Shown here piece after piece: positions 7,592 through 14,828 of a stretch of DNA of 21,509 nucleotides. Source of the DNA: Candidatus Dormiibacterota bacterium (GTDB lineage Bacteria > Chloroflexota > Dormibacteria > Dormibacterales > Dormibacteraceae); NCBI GenBank assembly GCA_003151665.1, contig PLYD01000095.1:5383-26891 (forward strand), in the 5' to 3' direction. The notes below the pieces were generated by a model. The model was not told the origin of the DNA and ran no database searches. It saw nothing but the letters and a program-made list of their open reading frames with translations. A program made the position numbers and the translations under genes. Position 1 is the first letter of the stretch, and every line of letters begins with the position of its first letter.

Positions 7592-8784
7592 GGAGTGACC
7601 GCGGCTGGAACTTCCCGCTGGCTGGCGGCGATGCGCTCCATCTCGTCCTCGCGGGGCAGGAACCAGGCAATCGCTATCGTCGCGAGCACGAGGATGACGT
7701 TGGTCATCAGCGATTTCTGCAGCCCGATGTGGTCGGCGATGGCGCCATTGATGGGCACGCCGAGGGCTCCGGTTACAAAGCCAAGGCCCATGACCAGGCC
7801 GGACGCAAGGCCGGCGCGTGCCGCCATCAGCTGCTGCCCCATGAGCAGCATCAAGGGCGCGGTTGAGGCGGCAAGCACGCCGATGAGGATGGCGCTAAGG
7901 AATGCCCACGGGCCCGGGAACAATGTGTACAGCAGGACCGCGGGCGCGCTCAGCACGAGGGTGGCGAGGATTACGGTTCGGCGGCCGAAGCGATCGGCAA
8001 GCGATCCACAGCCGACGGTGCCGACAGCGCTTGCGAGCACCAGGGTGGTGGCGAGGGGGCCGTAGAAACCTGGGCCGTACCCCATCTGCGCGTACCAGGT
8101 CGGGGTGAACGACTGAAAGACGTTGACAGTCCAGCTGCGGGACATCATCACGCCGATGACCATGGCCAGGGCGAACACGGGGATCGCTGGCCTCGCGACA
8201 CCGGCAGCACCGCGGCGCGCGACCTGCGGCACGGACGAGCGCATCCTCCATAAGAGGTAGGTGCCCGTAACGACGCCCGGGATAACCAGCACGCCGGTGC
8301 CGTGAACACCCAGAGCTCCGAACAACGCGATCCCGATGAGCGGGCCGAGGGCCACCCCGACGGTGCCGGCGGTCACGTAGACCGACATTCCGAAGCTGCG
8401 CCTCCAGGCCGGCAGCAGAGCACGCACGTCGAGCGCCCCGAATGGATGGAACGCGCCAGAACCGAGGCCAGAGGCACACGCGATCGCCAACAGCAGCGGG
8501 AAAGACTGCACGAACCCGATGAGCGCAAACGTGAGCGCTGTCCACGCGAGGGCGACGCCGGTCAGCCTGGTGCCGTAACGATCGGCGATCAGGCCGAACA
8601 GAGGCTGCGAGATTGCCGCCATGCCGCTGTACGCGAGGCTCACGAGGCCAACCGTCGCAAAGCTCAGCCGGAAACGGCCGATCAGGATCGGATACAGCAC
8701 CGGAATGACACCCACGTAGCTGTCCACCGTCAGGTGCCCGAGCATCAGAGTGAGCAGCTTTCCGTTGCGCAAAAAGACCTTCAC
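7588..8784 (-). CDS. MFS transporter, fosmidomycin-resistance (Fsr)-like
   Basis: 398-aa major facilitator with about 12 membrane helices. The N-terminal signature LGHLTVDSYVGVIPVLYPIL is the Fsr-type TM1; the loop 2/3 motif GLIADRYGTR and the second-half GSLADRFGRR are classical MFS motif A copies. Fsr-like carriers export fosmidomycin or related small anionic compounds, but substrates in distant members are unproven. The GTG start fits the usual N-terminus of the family. It heads the transporter-protease-globin operon and is divergent from the ornithine-cyclodeaminase-like gene with only 22 bp between start codons, leaving room for only very short leaders. The stop overlaps the next ATG. 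Confidence 0.88.
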   Translation of the reverse strand: MKVFLRNGKLLTLMLGHLTVDSYVGVIPVLYPILIGRFRLSFATVGLVSLAYSGMAAISQPLFGLIADRYGTRLTGVALAWTALTFALIGFVQSFPLLLAIACASGLGSGAFHPFGALDVRALLPAWRRSFGMSVYVTAGTVGVALGPLIGIALFGALGVHGTGVLVIPGVVTGTYLLWRMRSSVPQVARRGAAGVARPAIPVFALAMVIGVMMSRSWTVNVFQSFTPTWYAQMGYGPGFYGPLATTLVLASAVGTVGCGSLADRFGRRTVILATLVLSAPAVLLYTLFPGPWAFLSAILIGVLAASTAPLMLLMGQQLMAARAGLASGLVMGLGFVTGALGVPINGAIADHIGLQKSLMTNVILVLATIAIAWFLPREDEMERIAASQREVPAAVTP

Positions 8785-8806
8785 CGCGGGAATATCATGC
8801 CCAGTA
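8785..8806. promoter_or_regulatory. Very short divergent promoter region with near-symmetrical -10
   Basis: Only 22 bp separate the GTG of the MFS gene (minus) from the GTG of the cyclodeaminase-like gene (plus). The AT-rich core at 8791-8798 reads AATATCAT: TATCAT (8793-8798) on the plus strand and ATGATATT on the minus strand. Each lies 6-9 bp from its start codon, the geometry expected for leaderless transcripts. No convincing -35 boxes are present. This is inference from sequence. Confidence 0.35.
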
Positions 8807-9754
8807 GTGCGCGAGCTTCTCTACCTGAGCCAGTCCGACGTCGAAGATTTGCTCGACGTGGACGCAATGCTCGAGGCGATCGGGCAAGCGTTGGTGCTCT
8901 TCTCCTCCGGGGTCACGTCAGTCCCACCGCGAACCGCAGCGCGGGCGCCGGATGGATTGATGGGGGTGATGGCGGGGTACGTGCCTGGCGTCGCATTGGA
9001 GGTGAAGCTCGTATCGGTGTTCCCCGGCAATCACGGGCACGGAGTTCCAAGCCATCAAGCGCTCATCGCGCTTTTCGATGAGAAGGATGGGACGCCGCTC
9101 GCCGTGATGGACGGTACCCACATCACGGCTATTCGCACCGGGGGCACGGCCGCGGTCGCCACGCGCGCGCTCTCACGTGCTGACTCGAGTGTGCTCGCCA
9201 TCCTTGGCGCCGGCGTGCAGGGCGGTTCGCACCTTGACACGTTCACGCACGTGCGGGACTTCACGGAGATCCGCGTGGCATCTCGGGACCAGGCCAAGGC
9301 GGCCGCACTGGCGGCCCGGCATCCGAATGCGCGGGTCGCGGCTTCCTTCGAGGAGGCAGTGCGCGGTGCCGACGTGGTCGCGTGCTGTACCGACGCGCGA
9401 GAGCCGGTGATCAGGCGCGAGTGGCTGAAGCAAGGTGCTCACGTCAGCTCCGTGGGCGGAACCTTCGGGCCGGAGCTGGACCCCGAGACGGTGGCCGCGG
9501 GCATGGTGTTCGTCGAATGGCGAGGCGCCGCCACCAACGCGCCTCCGGCCGGCGCTCACGAGCTGCAGGGCCTCGATGCGAGCGCGATCACCGAGGTCGG
9601 CGAGGTGCTGGCGGGCACGAAGCGTGGCCGGACCTCAGCCCGCGACCTCACCATTTATAAGTCCACGGGCCACGCAGTCGAGGACGCGGCGACAGCGAGC
9701 CTGGTCTACGCGCGAGCGCTGGCTCAGGGCGCCGGCCGACGCCTCCCTCTCTAG
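8807..9754 (+). CDS. Ornithine cyclodeaminase / mu-crystallin family protein
   Basis: 315-aa NAD(P)-dependent protein of the OCD/mu-crystallin fold. The family covers ornithine cyclodeaminase, archaeal alanine dehydrogenase, ketimine reductases and amino-acid dehydrogenases in siderophore pathways, so the substrate is open. Counting from the GTG at 8807: substrate-site Lys67 in EVKLVSVFPGN, MDGTHITAIRTGG with Arg110, and Rossmann glycine motif GAGVQG at 134-139. The usual GVQARxH is GVQGGSH. The reading frame is open upstream to 8750, but that would overlap the MFS gene; GTG 8807 gives the normal family N-terminus (RELLYLSQSDV). It probably has a leaderless or very short leader. The stop is shared as CTAG with the convergent phosphoesterase. 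Confidence 0.88.
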   Translation: MRELLYLSQSDVEDLLDVDAMLEAIGQALVLFSSGVTSVPPRTAARAPDGLMGVMAGYVPGVALEVKLVSVFPGNHGHGVPSHQALIALFDEKDGTPLAVMDGTHITAIRTGGTAAVATRALSRADSSVLAILGAGVQGGSHLDTFTHVRDFTEIRVASRDQAKAAALAARHPNARVAASFEEAVRGADVVACCTDAREPVIRREWLKQGAHVSSVGGTFGPELDPETVAAGMVFVEWRGAATNAPPAGAHELQGLDASAITEVGEVLAGTKRGRTSARDLTIYKSTGHAVEDAATASLVYARALAQGAGRRLPL

Positions 9755-10389
9755 AGGTCGATCAGCCGCAGAGGCACCGCGTTAATGATCTGGGTGCCTG
9801 CCAGCTTGCGCTCCACATGCGCGCGGCCGTATGGATGCACATGGCCATGAATGAACAGCCTAGGAGTGAGGTCCTTGACCAGCCTCACGAACCCCGCAAA
9901 ACCCCGATGAGCCAGATCGTCCGGGGGGCCCCAGCCTAGCGGCGGAGCGTGCGTCAGCAGCACGTCCAACTTCCGGGCCCCTCGGGCAGGGTTGAGCCTG
10001 ATGCGCATTTCGAGGCTTAGCGCCCGCCAGCGCATCTCTGCGTCGGTGTACTGATTCGGGCCGGGCCTGTACCGCATCGAGCCGCCAAGTCCCGCAATGC
10101 GCAGCCCGGCAGCGACGACGACTCGGCCGTCGGCGTTGTCGCAACCCTGGGGCCCCGTTTGTGGTTTCTCGGTTCGCAGCGGAGCCCAGGTTGGATCTCC
10201 CGATCGCAGCTCGGGGTCGTGGTTGCCCGGTACATAGACAAGGGGAACGTCGAGCCGGCTGACCACGTACTCGAGATAGTCAAAGGGAAGGTCGCCGCAG
10301 GAAACCACGAGGTCGGGACGGAGTCGCGAGAGCTTGTCGGTGTAAAGCCCTTCGTCAACCTCGTCGGCGATCGCGAGGATCCGCGTCAC
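9751..10389 (-). CDS. Calcineurin-like metallophosphoesterase
   Basis: 212-aa cytoplasmic phosphoesterase with a dinuclear metal centre. Visible motifs are GD (32-33, CGDLPFDYLEY), GNHD (55-58), His147 in LLTHAPPLGWG, and GHVH (182-185). The first motif, normally DxH, reads IADEVDEGL with Asp9 but no His two residues on; this variant may change metal 1 coordination. The closest type I can name is the COG2129-like predicted phosphoesterases; substrates are unknown (nucleotides, phosphodiesters or proteins). The GTG start follows the antiporter stop by 3 bp, so it is the last gene of the SDR-antiporter-phosphoesterase operon. The stop is shared as palindromic CTAG with the convergent gene. Confidence 0.88.
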   Translation of the reverse strand: MTRILAIADEVDEGLYTDKLSRLRPDLVVSCGDLPFDYLEYVVSRLDVPLVYVPGNHDPELRSGDPTWAPLRTEKPQTGPQGCDNADGRVVVAAGLRIAGLGGSMRYRPGPNQYTDAEMRWRALSLEMRIRLNPARGARKLDVLLTHAPPLGWGPPDDLAHRGFAGFVRLVKDLTPRLFIHGHVHPYGRAHVERKLAGTQIINAVPLRLIDL

Positions 10390-10392
10390 GCG

Positions 10393-12180
10393 TCAGGCGA
10401 GAACTTCGCGGCGCTGTTGCAGGCGCTCAATCTCCGCGGCGCGGATCTTGTCGAAGCCCTCTTCGAAGCCCTGCTTAAGCATCGCCGCGATTTGTGGCGC
10501 CGAGTGGAGCCTCGGCAGGTACACGAGATCGGCTCCCGCTGCATAAAAGCTGAGGGCCTGCGGTATGTGCTCGGTGGTGAGCATCACGCGCGCCTTCGGG
10601 CATGCGGCTCTGCTGTTCTTGAGCATCCTCAGATTGTTGGTCCCTCGCAGAATGTCGTCGGTGATGCTGGAAACCACAAGCTCTGCGTCCTGGATTCCTG
10701 CATGCCGAAGGGTGTCCGCATGAGCGATGTCCCCATAGATGCAGCTGACCTTTCGATTGCGAAGCTCGCGCATCACGCTCGGGTTGAAGTCGATGACGAG
10801 GATCTTGCTGAGAAAGTCCCTGTCCGCGTCGCTGTCTCCTGCGTGCTCGAACTCATGGAGGATCGAGCTCGCGTCTCTGAAGAAACCAAGAAAGACAACC
10901 CTCTCCTGGCGGCCCTCAGGCTTAGGCTCGGCATCAGTTGCCGAGTCGAGGTCCTTGACGCGAAGTATCTTGAGCGCCCGGCTCAAGACCTTCTGGACGG
11001 CGTGGCTCGAGTTGATCATGTACGTGGAAACGACGGCCGTGAGGGCAAACGTGATGATCACAACCGTCACGACGTCTGTGGTGATCTGGGGATGAGGCTG
11101 CGTCGTCAGCCCGAGAGAGGCGATGACGATCGAGAACTCGCTCACCTGGGCCAGGTTGATCGCTGGAAGCAGGCTGGCGCGGTGACCCATGCGCAGGCCG
11201 TAGAGGATGGGCACCACCGACAGCCGGCTCACAATCACGAAAGCTGAGGCCGCCAACGAAAGCCCGAGGAGTCCTGCGAAATGGGTCAGGGCGGCGTGGT
11301 CCTCGAGGCTGGGCACCGGGATCTGCATCCCGAGCGCGACGAAGAACAGCGTGACGAAGAAGTCGCGGATGCTTACCGCTTTGGCCATGACGTCCAGGTT
11401 GTAGGGGAAGGTCGAGAGGCTGACGCCGGCTATGAGCGCGCCCATCTCGCGCGATAAACCGATCGCTTGCGCGACGCCGGCGAGGAAAAAACACCATGCC
11501 AGCGCGCTGACCAGCACCAGCTCGGGCGCCTTGGCCACCGCCCGGAACAGGTGCGGGAGGATGTACTTCGAGATGTTCAACGCCCCGACGACCAGGAGCG
11601 CACCCTTCAAGAGCGAGAACGCGAGGGGAAAGAAATTTGGATTGGCAAGGTTGGGCTGCACTGCAAGCATTCCCACGGCCCACAGGTCCTGGATCACCAG
11701 GACGCCGAGAGTGACCCTTCCGGGCAGCGTGTCCAGCTCGAACTTGTCGTAGAGCAGCTTGACGACGACCAGCGTGCTCGAGAGGCTCATGCAGGCGGCG
11801 AGGTACAGCAGCGAGTAATCGCCCTGCGTGTTGCGCACGCCGATCAGGTAGAAGAAACCCCACCCGAGCGCGATGCATATCGGCACCTGCAGAGCCCCGG
11901 TCAGGAGGACGGGCGCGCCGGCTGTGGCCAGCTTCTTCAGGTCGATCTCGAGCCCGATGATGAAAAGCAACAGGATCAGCCCGATCTCGGCGACGGTCTG
12001 GATGCTGGCCTGGTCCTTAACGAAATTGAGGACGTTTGGACCTATGACCACGCCGGTCACCAGGTAGGCGAGGATCAGCGGCTGCCGCAGGCGCCAGCCG
12101 ATAAGCGCGAGCAAAGCAGCCGCGCCGACGCAGATGCCGATGCTGGACAGCAGGTCGTTACCAAAGGCCGGAAAGATCAC
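10393..12180 (-). CDS. CPA2-family cation/proton antiporter with degenerate TrkA-N-like domain
   Basis: 595-aa membrane transporter of the KefB/CPA2 Na+/H+ (K+/H+) exchanger type. About 12 hydrophobic segments fill residues 10-390, with LLFIIGLEIDL (71-81), the QD motif at 164-165 (VIQDLWAVG) typical of Kef carriers, and FFVALGM (279-285). The C-terminal cytosolic part (about 425-570) resembles the TrkA-N/RCK domain (ILVIDFNP, YGDIAHADTL, VMLTTE), which binds NAD(H) or other nucleotides to gate transport. Its first beta-turn reads VVFLGFFRDASS, so the Rossmann GxGxxG is lost. The likely role is K+ or Na+ export in exchange for protons. The GTG start overlaps the SDR stop (GTGA, 12177-12180). 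Transport class is firm; ion specificity is unknown. Confidence 0.9.
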   Translation of the reverse strand: MIFPAFGNDLLSSIGICVGAAALLALIGWRLRQPLILAYLVTGVVIGPNVLNFVKDQASIQTVAEIGLILLLFIIGLEIDLKKLATAGAPVLLTGALQVPICIALGWGFFYLIGVRNTQGDYSLLYLAACMSLSSTLVVVKLLYDKFELDTLPGRVTLGVLVIQDLWAVGMLAVQPNLANPNFFPLAFSLLKGALLVVGALNISKYILPHLFRAVAKAPELVLVSALAWCFFLAGVAQAIGLSREMGALIAGVSLSTFPYNLDVMAKAVSIRDFFVTLFFVALGMQIPVPSLEDHAALTHFAGLLGLSLAASAFVIVSRLSVVPILYGLRMGHRASLLPAINLAQVSEFSIVIASLGLTTQPHPQITTDVVTVVIITFALTAVVSTYMINSSHAVQKVLSRALKILRVKDLDSATDAEPKPEGRQERVVFLGFFRDASSILHEFEHAGDSDADRDFLSKILVIDFNPSVMRELRNRKVSCIYGDIAHADTLRHAGIQDAELVVSSITDDILRGTNNLRMLKNSRAACPKARVMLTTEHIPQALSFYAAGADLVYLPRLHSAPQIAAMLKQGFEEGFDKIRAAEIERLQQRREVLA

Positions 12181-13238
12181 GAGGGCTGGATGACCTTTTC
12201 CCCGCTCCCCTCCGATTGAGCGACGTCAATGTGGTCCCACCGGCGCTGCAGCGACGGCCAATCGTCCGCGTTGCCGAGGATCAGGAATCGAGGATGGTGC
12301 ATCGACTCGATTAGGCCGGCCACCAGCGGGTCCAGAAGTCGCGATCCATCCTCTGGCTGGTCAGCCGCGCCCAGCCACCGGCCGATGCCACGCGACCTTG
12401 TGTTCTGGCCGATGCGCGGGCTCTTCGAGCCCGGACAGTACAGCGAGACGAACACGCCGCTGCCCTTGAGCTGGCGGGCCAGGCCTTCGGTGAAAGCGGC
12501 GAGGGCGGCATGGCCACTGTCGTACGGGATCGTCATCGTGTCGCCGGGCAGGAGGCCTCCGTACGAAACGGCGTTGACGAGGTGGCCGGATCCGCGTTCG
12601 GTCATGTGGGGCAGGAAGTTGGTGACAGTGCGCACCGGTCCGAGAAGGTTGGTCTCGAGCATCCAGGTCCAGTCATGCGTGGATATCTTGTCGAGCTTGC
12701 CCTGCAGAAGCACTCCCGCGGCGTTGACCAGGATGTCTACCCTGCCCATCGCTTTGATGGAATCGCGTACCAAAGCGCGCACGGATGTGTCGCTGCGAAT
12801 ATCGGTCGACACGGCGATCGCCGATTCGCAGGTACCGAGCTTCAGCACGTCCTCGACTGTCTTTTCCATTCGAGGTGTGTCGAAGTCGGCGACCACGAGG
12901 TTGGCTCCCTGGCGGGCAAGCGCTTTCGCGATGGCTTTGCCGACCCCGCTCCCGCCGCCGGTAACGACAGCGACCTTGCCTCCAAGCGCGCCATGAACCT
13001 GCTGCTTCGCCGCTTCAAACAGTCCCGGCACGGCGAATACTATGCACCGCCGCCGAGTGAAGCCGGTGCCGCTAAGCGAGTGAAACGAAGCGCCGTCCAG
13101 CGTGGCTCCGTCAAGGCGGTTCGCGAGGAGCAGCCGCGGCGCTTCACTGATGTCAAGGCGCCGGCCGTAGCCCGTCACCGACCGGACGTAGACGCTCGAG
13201 GCAAGCGCCACCTTGGTCAAGCGGCCGCCGCCACGCAT
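12177..13238 (-). CDS. SDR-fold oxidoreductase with altered catalytic site (YxxxH)
   Basis: 353-aa short-chain dehydrogenase/reductase-fold protein. The cofactor motif TGGGSGVG is at 93-100, DFDTPR ends beta-2 (Asp favours NAD), NAAG is at 172-175, the catalytic-type Asn is in ETNLLG (197), Ser225 is in NAVSYG and Tyr239 in IPYDSGHAAL. The Lys expected four residues after Tyr is His243, so normal SDR catalysis is doubtful. About 85 residues precede the Rossmann fold, unusually long; their codons are GC-rich at third positions, so they look coding. I chose ATG 13236-13238 (GGAG just upstream). The frame is open to 13397, but a strongly SD-marked plus-strand gene occupies that region. GTG at 13029-13031 is a shorter alternative. 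It heads the antiporter operon. Fold certain; activity uncertain. Confidence 0.82.
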   Translation of the reverse strand: MRGGGRLTKVALASSVYVRSVTGYGRRLDISEAPRLLLANRLDGATLDGASFHSLSGTGFTRRRCIVFAVPGLFEAAKQQVHGALGGKVAVVTGGGSGVGKAIAKALARQGANLVVADFDTPRMEKTVEDVLKLGTCESAIAVSTDIRSDTSVRALVRDSIKAMGRVDILVNAAGVLLQGKLDKISTHDWTWMLETNLLGPVRTVTNFLPHMTERGSGHLVNAVSYGGLLPGDTMTIPYDSGHAALAAFTEGLARQLKGSGVFVSLYCPGSKSPRIGQNTRSRGIGRWLGAADQPEDGSRLLDPLVAGLIESMHHPRFLILGNADDWPSLQRRWDHIDVAQSEGSGEKVIQPS

Positions 13239-13241
13239 AAG
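13213..13241 (+). promoter_or_regulatory. Putative promoter for the 77-aa membrane protein gene
   Basis: TTGGTC (13213-13218), a 17-bp spacer and CATAAG (13236-13241) form a plausible sigma-70-type promoter. Transcription would begin near 13248, leaving about 34 nt that carry the strong SD at 13265-13272. It overlaps the start codon of the divergent SDR gene. Unverified sequence match. Confidence 0.35.
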
Positions 13242-13264
13242 CTCCAAGGTGGTCGGCAATAGAT

Positions 13265-13272
13265 AAAGGAGG
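13265..13272 (+). promoter_or_regulatory. Strong Shine-Dalgarno site (AAAGGAGG) deciding the start at 13282
   Basis: AAAGGAGG is nearly perfectly complementary to the 16S rRNA 3' end and lies 9 bp before GTG 13282. It is one of the best SD sequences in the window and supports reading the plus strand here rather than the longer minus-strand SDR frame. Confidence 0.75.
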
Positions 13273-13281
13273 GAATCGACG

Positions 13282-13515
13282 GTGAAGCAGGGACCGCAGC
13301 CGCCCCCACGCCTGGTGGTTTGGTGGGAGGGGTTGGAGACGTGGCTGCAGCTCGCGATCTCGTTTCCGATCTTTGCCGTCCTCACCTTCCTGATCAACGT
13401 CGGCGCGTTCAGCCAGCCGGTCCCACGCTCGATCTTTTACGGGCTGTTCGAGGGGGGCGTCCTCAGCGGCCTCATGGCGGTGGCGACGAGCACGGAGCGA
13501 GGCCGGCGAGGCTGA
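13282..13515 (+). CDS. Small two-TM membrane protein, unknown function
   Basis: 77-aa protein starting with GTG after a near-perfect SD. After a Pro-rich, basic N-terminus with WWEG, residues 20-41 (WLQLAISFPIFAVLTFLINVGAF) and about 50-68 (SIFYGLFEGGVLSGLMAVA) are hydrophobic enough for two membrane helices; the tail is Arg/Glu-rich. I recognise no family. It is divergent from the SDR-antiporter operon and upstream of another small plus-strand gene, separated by 140 bp. The SD and the membrane pattern make a real gene likely; function is unknown. Confidence 0.65.
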   Translation: MKQGPQPPPRLVVWWEGLETWLQLAISFPIFAVLTFLINVGAFSQPVPRSIFYGLFEGGVLSGLMAVATSTERGRRG

Positions 13516-13618
13516 TCGGGGCGAGTCGGCGATGCGAACCTCGTTTCCGACTCCTCCCGGCAAACTCACAGTCGACACACACTGCGTGCTGAGGCTTCGT
13601 CGTCAGTCTCGGCACCAA

Positions 13619-13630
13619 CGCTCATGAGCG
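13619..13630. repeat. Perfect 12-bp palindrome, possible operator
   Basis: CGCTCATGAGCG is its own reverse complement and sits 12 bp before the SD of the small gene at 13656, near where its transcript would start. A dimeric regulator binding here could block transcription; as RNA it could fold only a weak hairpin. Function is inferred from position only. Confidence 0.4.
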
Positions 13631-13641
13631 AATAAAAACTG

Positions 13642-13647
13642 AAGGAG
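13642..13647 (+). promoter_or_regulatory. Strong Shine-Dalgarno site (AAGGAG) for the gene at 13656
   Basis: AAGGAG lies 8 bp before ATG 13656, optimal spacing. It strongly supports the small downstream ORF as a translated gene. Confidence 0.7.
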
Positions 13648-13655
13648 ACGACGAA

Positions 13656-13913
13656 ATGAACGGAGTTCGAAAGACAGTGGCAGCGGCGGCTATCGCGGGG
13701 TCGATGCTGATAGGAGGCGTGATCGGAGCGGTAATGTATGGGGCCACGACGATCGGCGCCGCGGCGGCCACGACCGCATCACTCACAGCGGCCACACCGA
13801 CACCCGCCGCCAACCGCCCATTCGTATCCAATGAGGCCGCGGCCCACGAGGCCGGCGAAAGCGCCGCGCGTGAAGCTCAGGAAAACGCCGGCATCCGGTC
13901 GACGGTGCCCTAA
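13656..13913 (+). CDS. Small exported or membrane-anchored Ala-rich protein, unknown function
   Basis: 85-aa protein with ATG and an ideally spaced AAGGAG. Residues 7-38 (VAAAAIAGSMLIGGVIGAV and the following segment) form a signal peptide or membrane anchor with Arg5-Lys6 before it. The rest is Ala/Thr/Pro-rich, then Glu/Ala-rich (HEAGESAAREAQENAG), probably an extracytoplasmic helix. No family recognised. A 12-bp palindrome lies just upstream and a strong hairpin about 45 bp downstream, so it may be a single-gene transcript. The combination of strong SD and small size suggests high expression. Confidence 0.65.
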   Translation: MNGVRKTVAAAAIAGSMLIGGVIGAVMYGATTIGAAAATTASLTAATPTPAANRPFVSNEAAAHEAGESAAREAQENAGIRSTVP

Positions 13914-13958
13914 GCCTCCCCTTTCATTGGTCGGCCGGTAATGAGGCTGACCCCAACA

Positions 13959-13999
13959 CCGCAGGGCGGCGGCCGGTGAAACGCCGCCCCGCCTTGCGG
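13959..13999 (+). terminator. GC-rich hairpin downstream of the 85-aa gene, possible terminator
   Basis: CCGCA (13959-13963) pairs with TGCGG (13995-13999), and GGGCGGCG (13964-13971) pairs with CGCCGCCC (13982-13989) around a 10-nt loop, with a 5-nt bulge on the 3' side. The stem is strong but is followed by TCAAATTG rather than a T-run, so it is either a U-poor terminator or a 3'-end stabilising hairpin. The rest of the 186-bp gap (13914-14099) shows no gene. Confidence 0.5.
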
Positions 14000-14099
14000 T
14001 CAAATTGCCTCACAACAGACTCACAGAGATTCCCTAGCGACCTCCCATGGTGATTTCCCATGCTTCCAACATGACCCCGGTTACCTCGATGCTCCTTAG

Positions 14100-14828
14100 A
14101 TGAGGACGCGGATCCTGGTCGTCATCGGGGCCGTCGTGGCCGTGGTCGCCCTCGCTAGTGGGGCCGGCTATGTCTATTACTTCTCCGGACTTCGATCAGC
14201 GCCAGCGCAGCTCGGTTTGAGCGCGACCCCCATTGCAGCAACGAGTCCAACCGTGACGCCAGCGGCGACCGCCTCGCTGACCGGCAGCTGGACCGTCACC
14301 ACCGGTTCGCTCGCGGGCTACCGCATCAACGAGCTCTTCGTGGGCCAATCTTCCAAACACCAGGCGGTGGCGCGGACATCGACGGTGAGCGGTAGCCTGA
14401 CTGTGAGTGGCGACTCGACCGGCTACCAGGTGAGCTCGCTGACATTCACCGCAGACCTCACGAGCCTGCACAGCGTCGACACGGTCGCCGGACGCGACGT
14501 GACACAGCGGGACGGCGTCGTCAATCGCCAGCTCGACGTGCAGCAGTTTCCGACCGCGACTTTCACCGCCACTTCAGCATCAGTCCCCGGCGGAATTGCA
14601 AGCCAGGCGGTTGACGTGAGCGTCACGGGCAAGCTGACGATTCACGGTGTCACCAAGGACGTCACCATCAAGGCGAAGGCTCAACTCGTCGGCGCCAAGG
14701 CGGAGATCGCGGGCAGCACCTCGATCGCGATGAGCGATTACGGGGTGGCGCCTCCGCAGATGCCCTTCGTCACAGTGGATTCGACGCTGCTGCTCGAGTT
14801 CGACATCTTTCTGGTGCGGTCCGCCTAG
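14100..14828 (+). CDS. Membrane-anchored YceI-like domain protein
   Basis: 242-aa protein with an N-terminal membrane helix (residues 4-29) and a Thr/Ala/Pro-rich linker, then a YceI-like beta-barrel domain (about 60-240). Typical elements are GSWTVTTGSLAGYRINELFVGQSS, VDTVAGRDVTQRDG, FPTATFTATS, VTGKLTIHGVTKDV and a final beta strand. YceI proteins are extended lipocalin-like barrels that bind isoprenoid or other lipids outside the cytoplasm; the ligand here is unknown. The ATG has no visible SD. The stop is shared as CTAG with the convergent substrate-binding protein gene, 4-bp overlap. Domain call is confident. Confidence 0.9.
   Translation: MRTRILVVIGAVVAVVALASGAGYVYYFSGLRSAPAQLGLSATPIAATSPTVTPAATASLTGSWTVTTGSLAGYRINELFVGQSSKHQAVARTSTVSGSLTVSGDSTGYQVSSLTFTADLTSLHSVDTVAGRDVTQRDGVVNRQLDVQQFPTATFTATSASVPGGIASQAVDVSVTGKLTIHGVTKDVTIKAKAQLVGAKAEIAGSTSIAMSDYGVAPPQMPFVTVDSTLLLEFDIFLVRSA

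Noticed and set aside
6458..8065. 535-aa plus-strand open frame
   Set aside because: It is antisense to the globin, protease and MFS genes, which have clear family motifs; its sequence is low-complexity Arg/Pro/His-rich, as expected from high-GC shadow frames.
13239..13397. Upstream extension of the SDR reading frame
   Set aside because: It overlaps the strongly SD-marked 77-aa gene on the other strand, and its translation has no family resemblance.
14043..14062. Direct repeat TCCCATG, 13-bp period, before the YceI-like gene
   Set aside because: Only 7 bp and two copies; could easily be chance.
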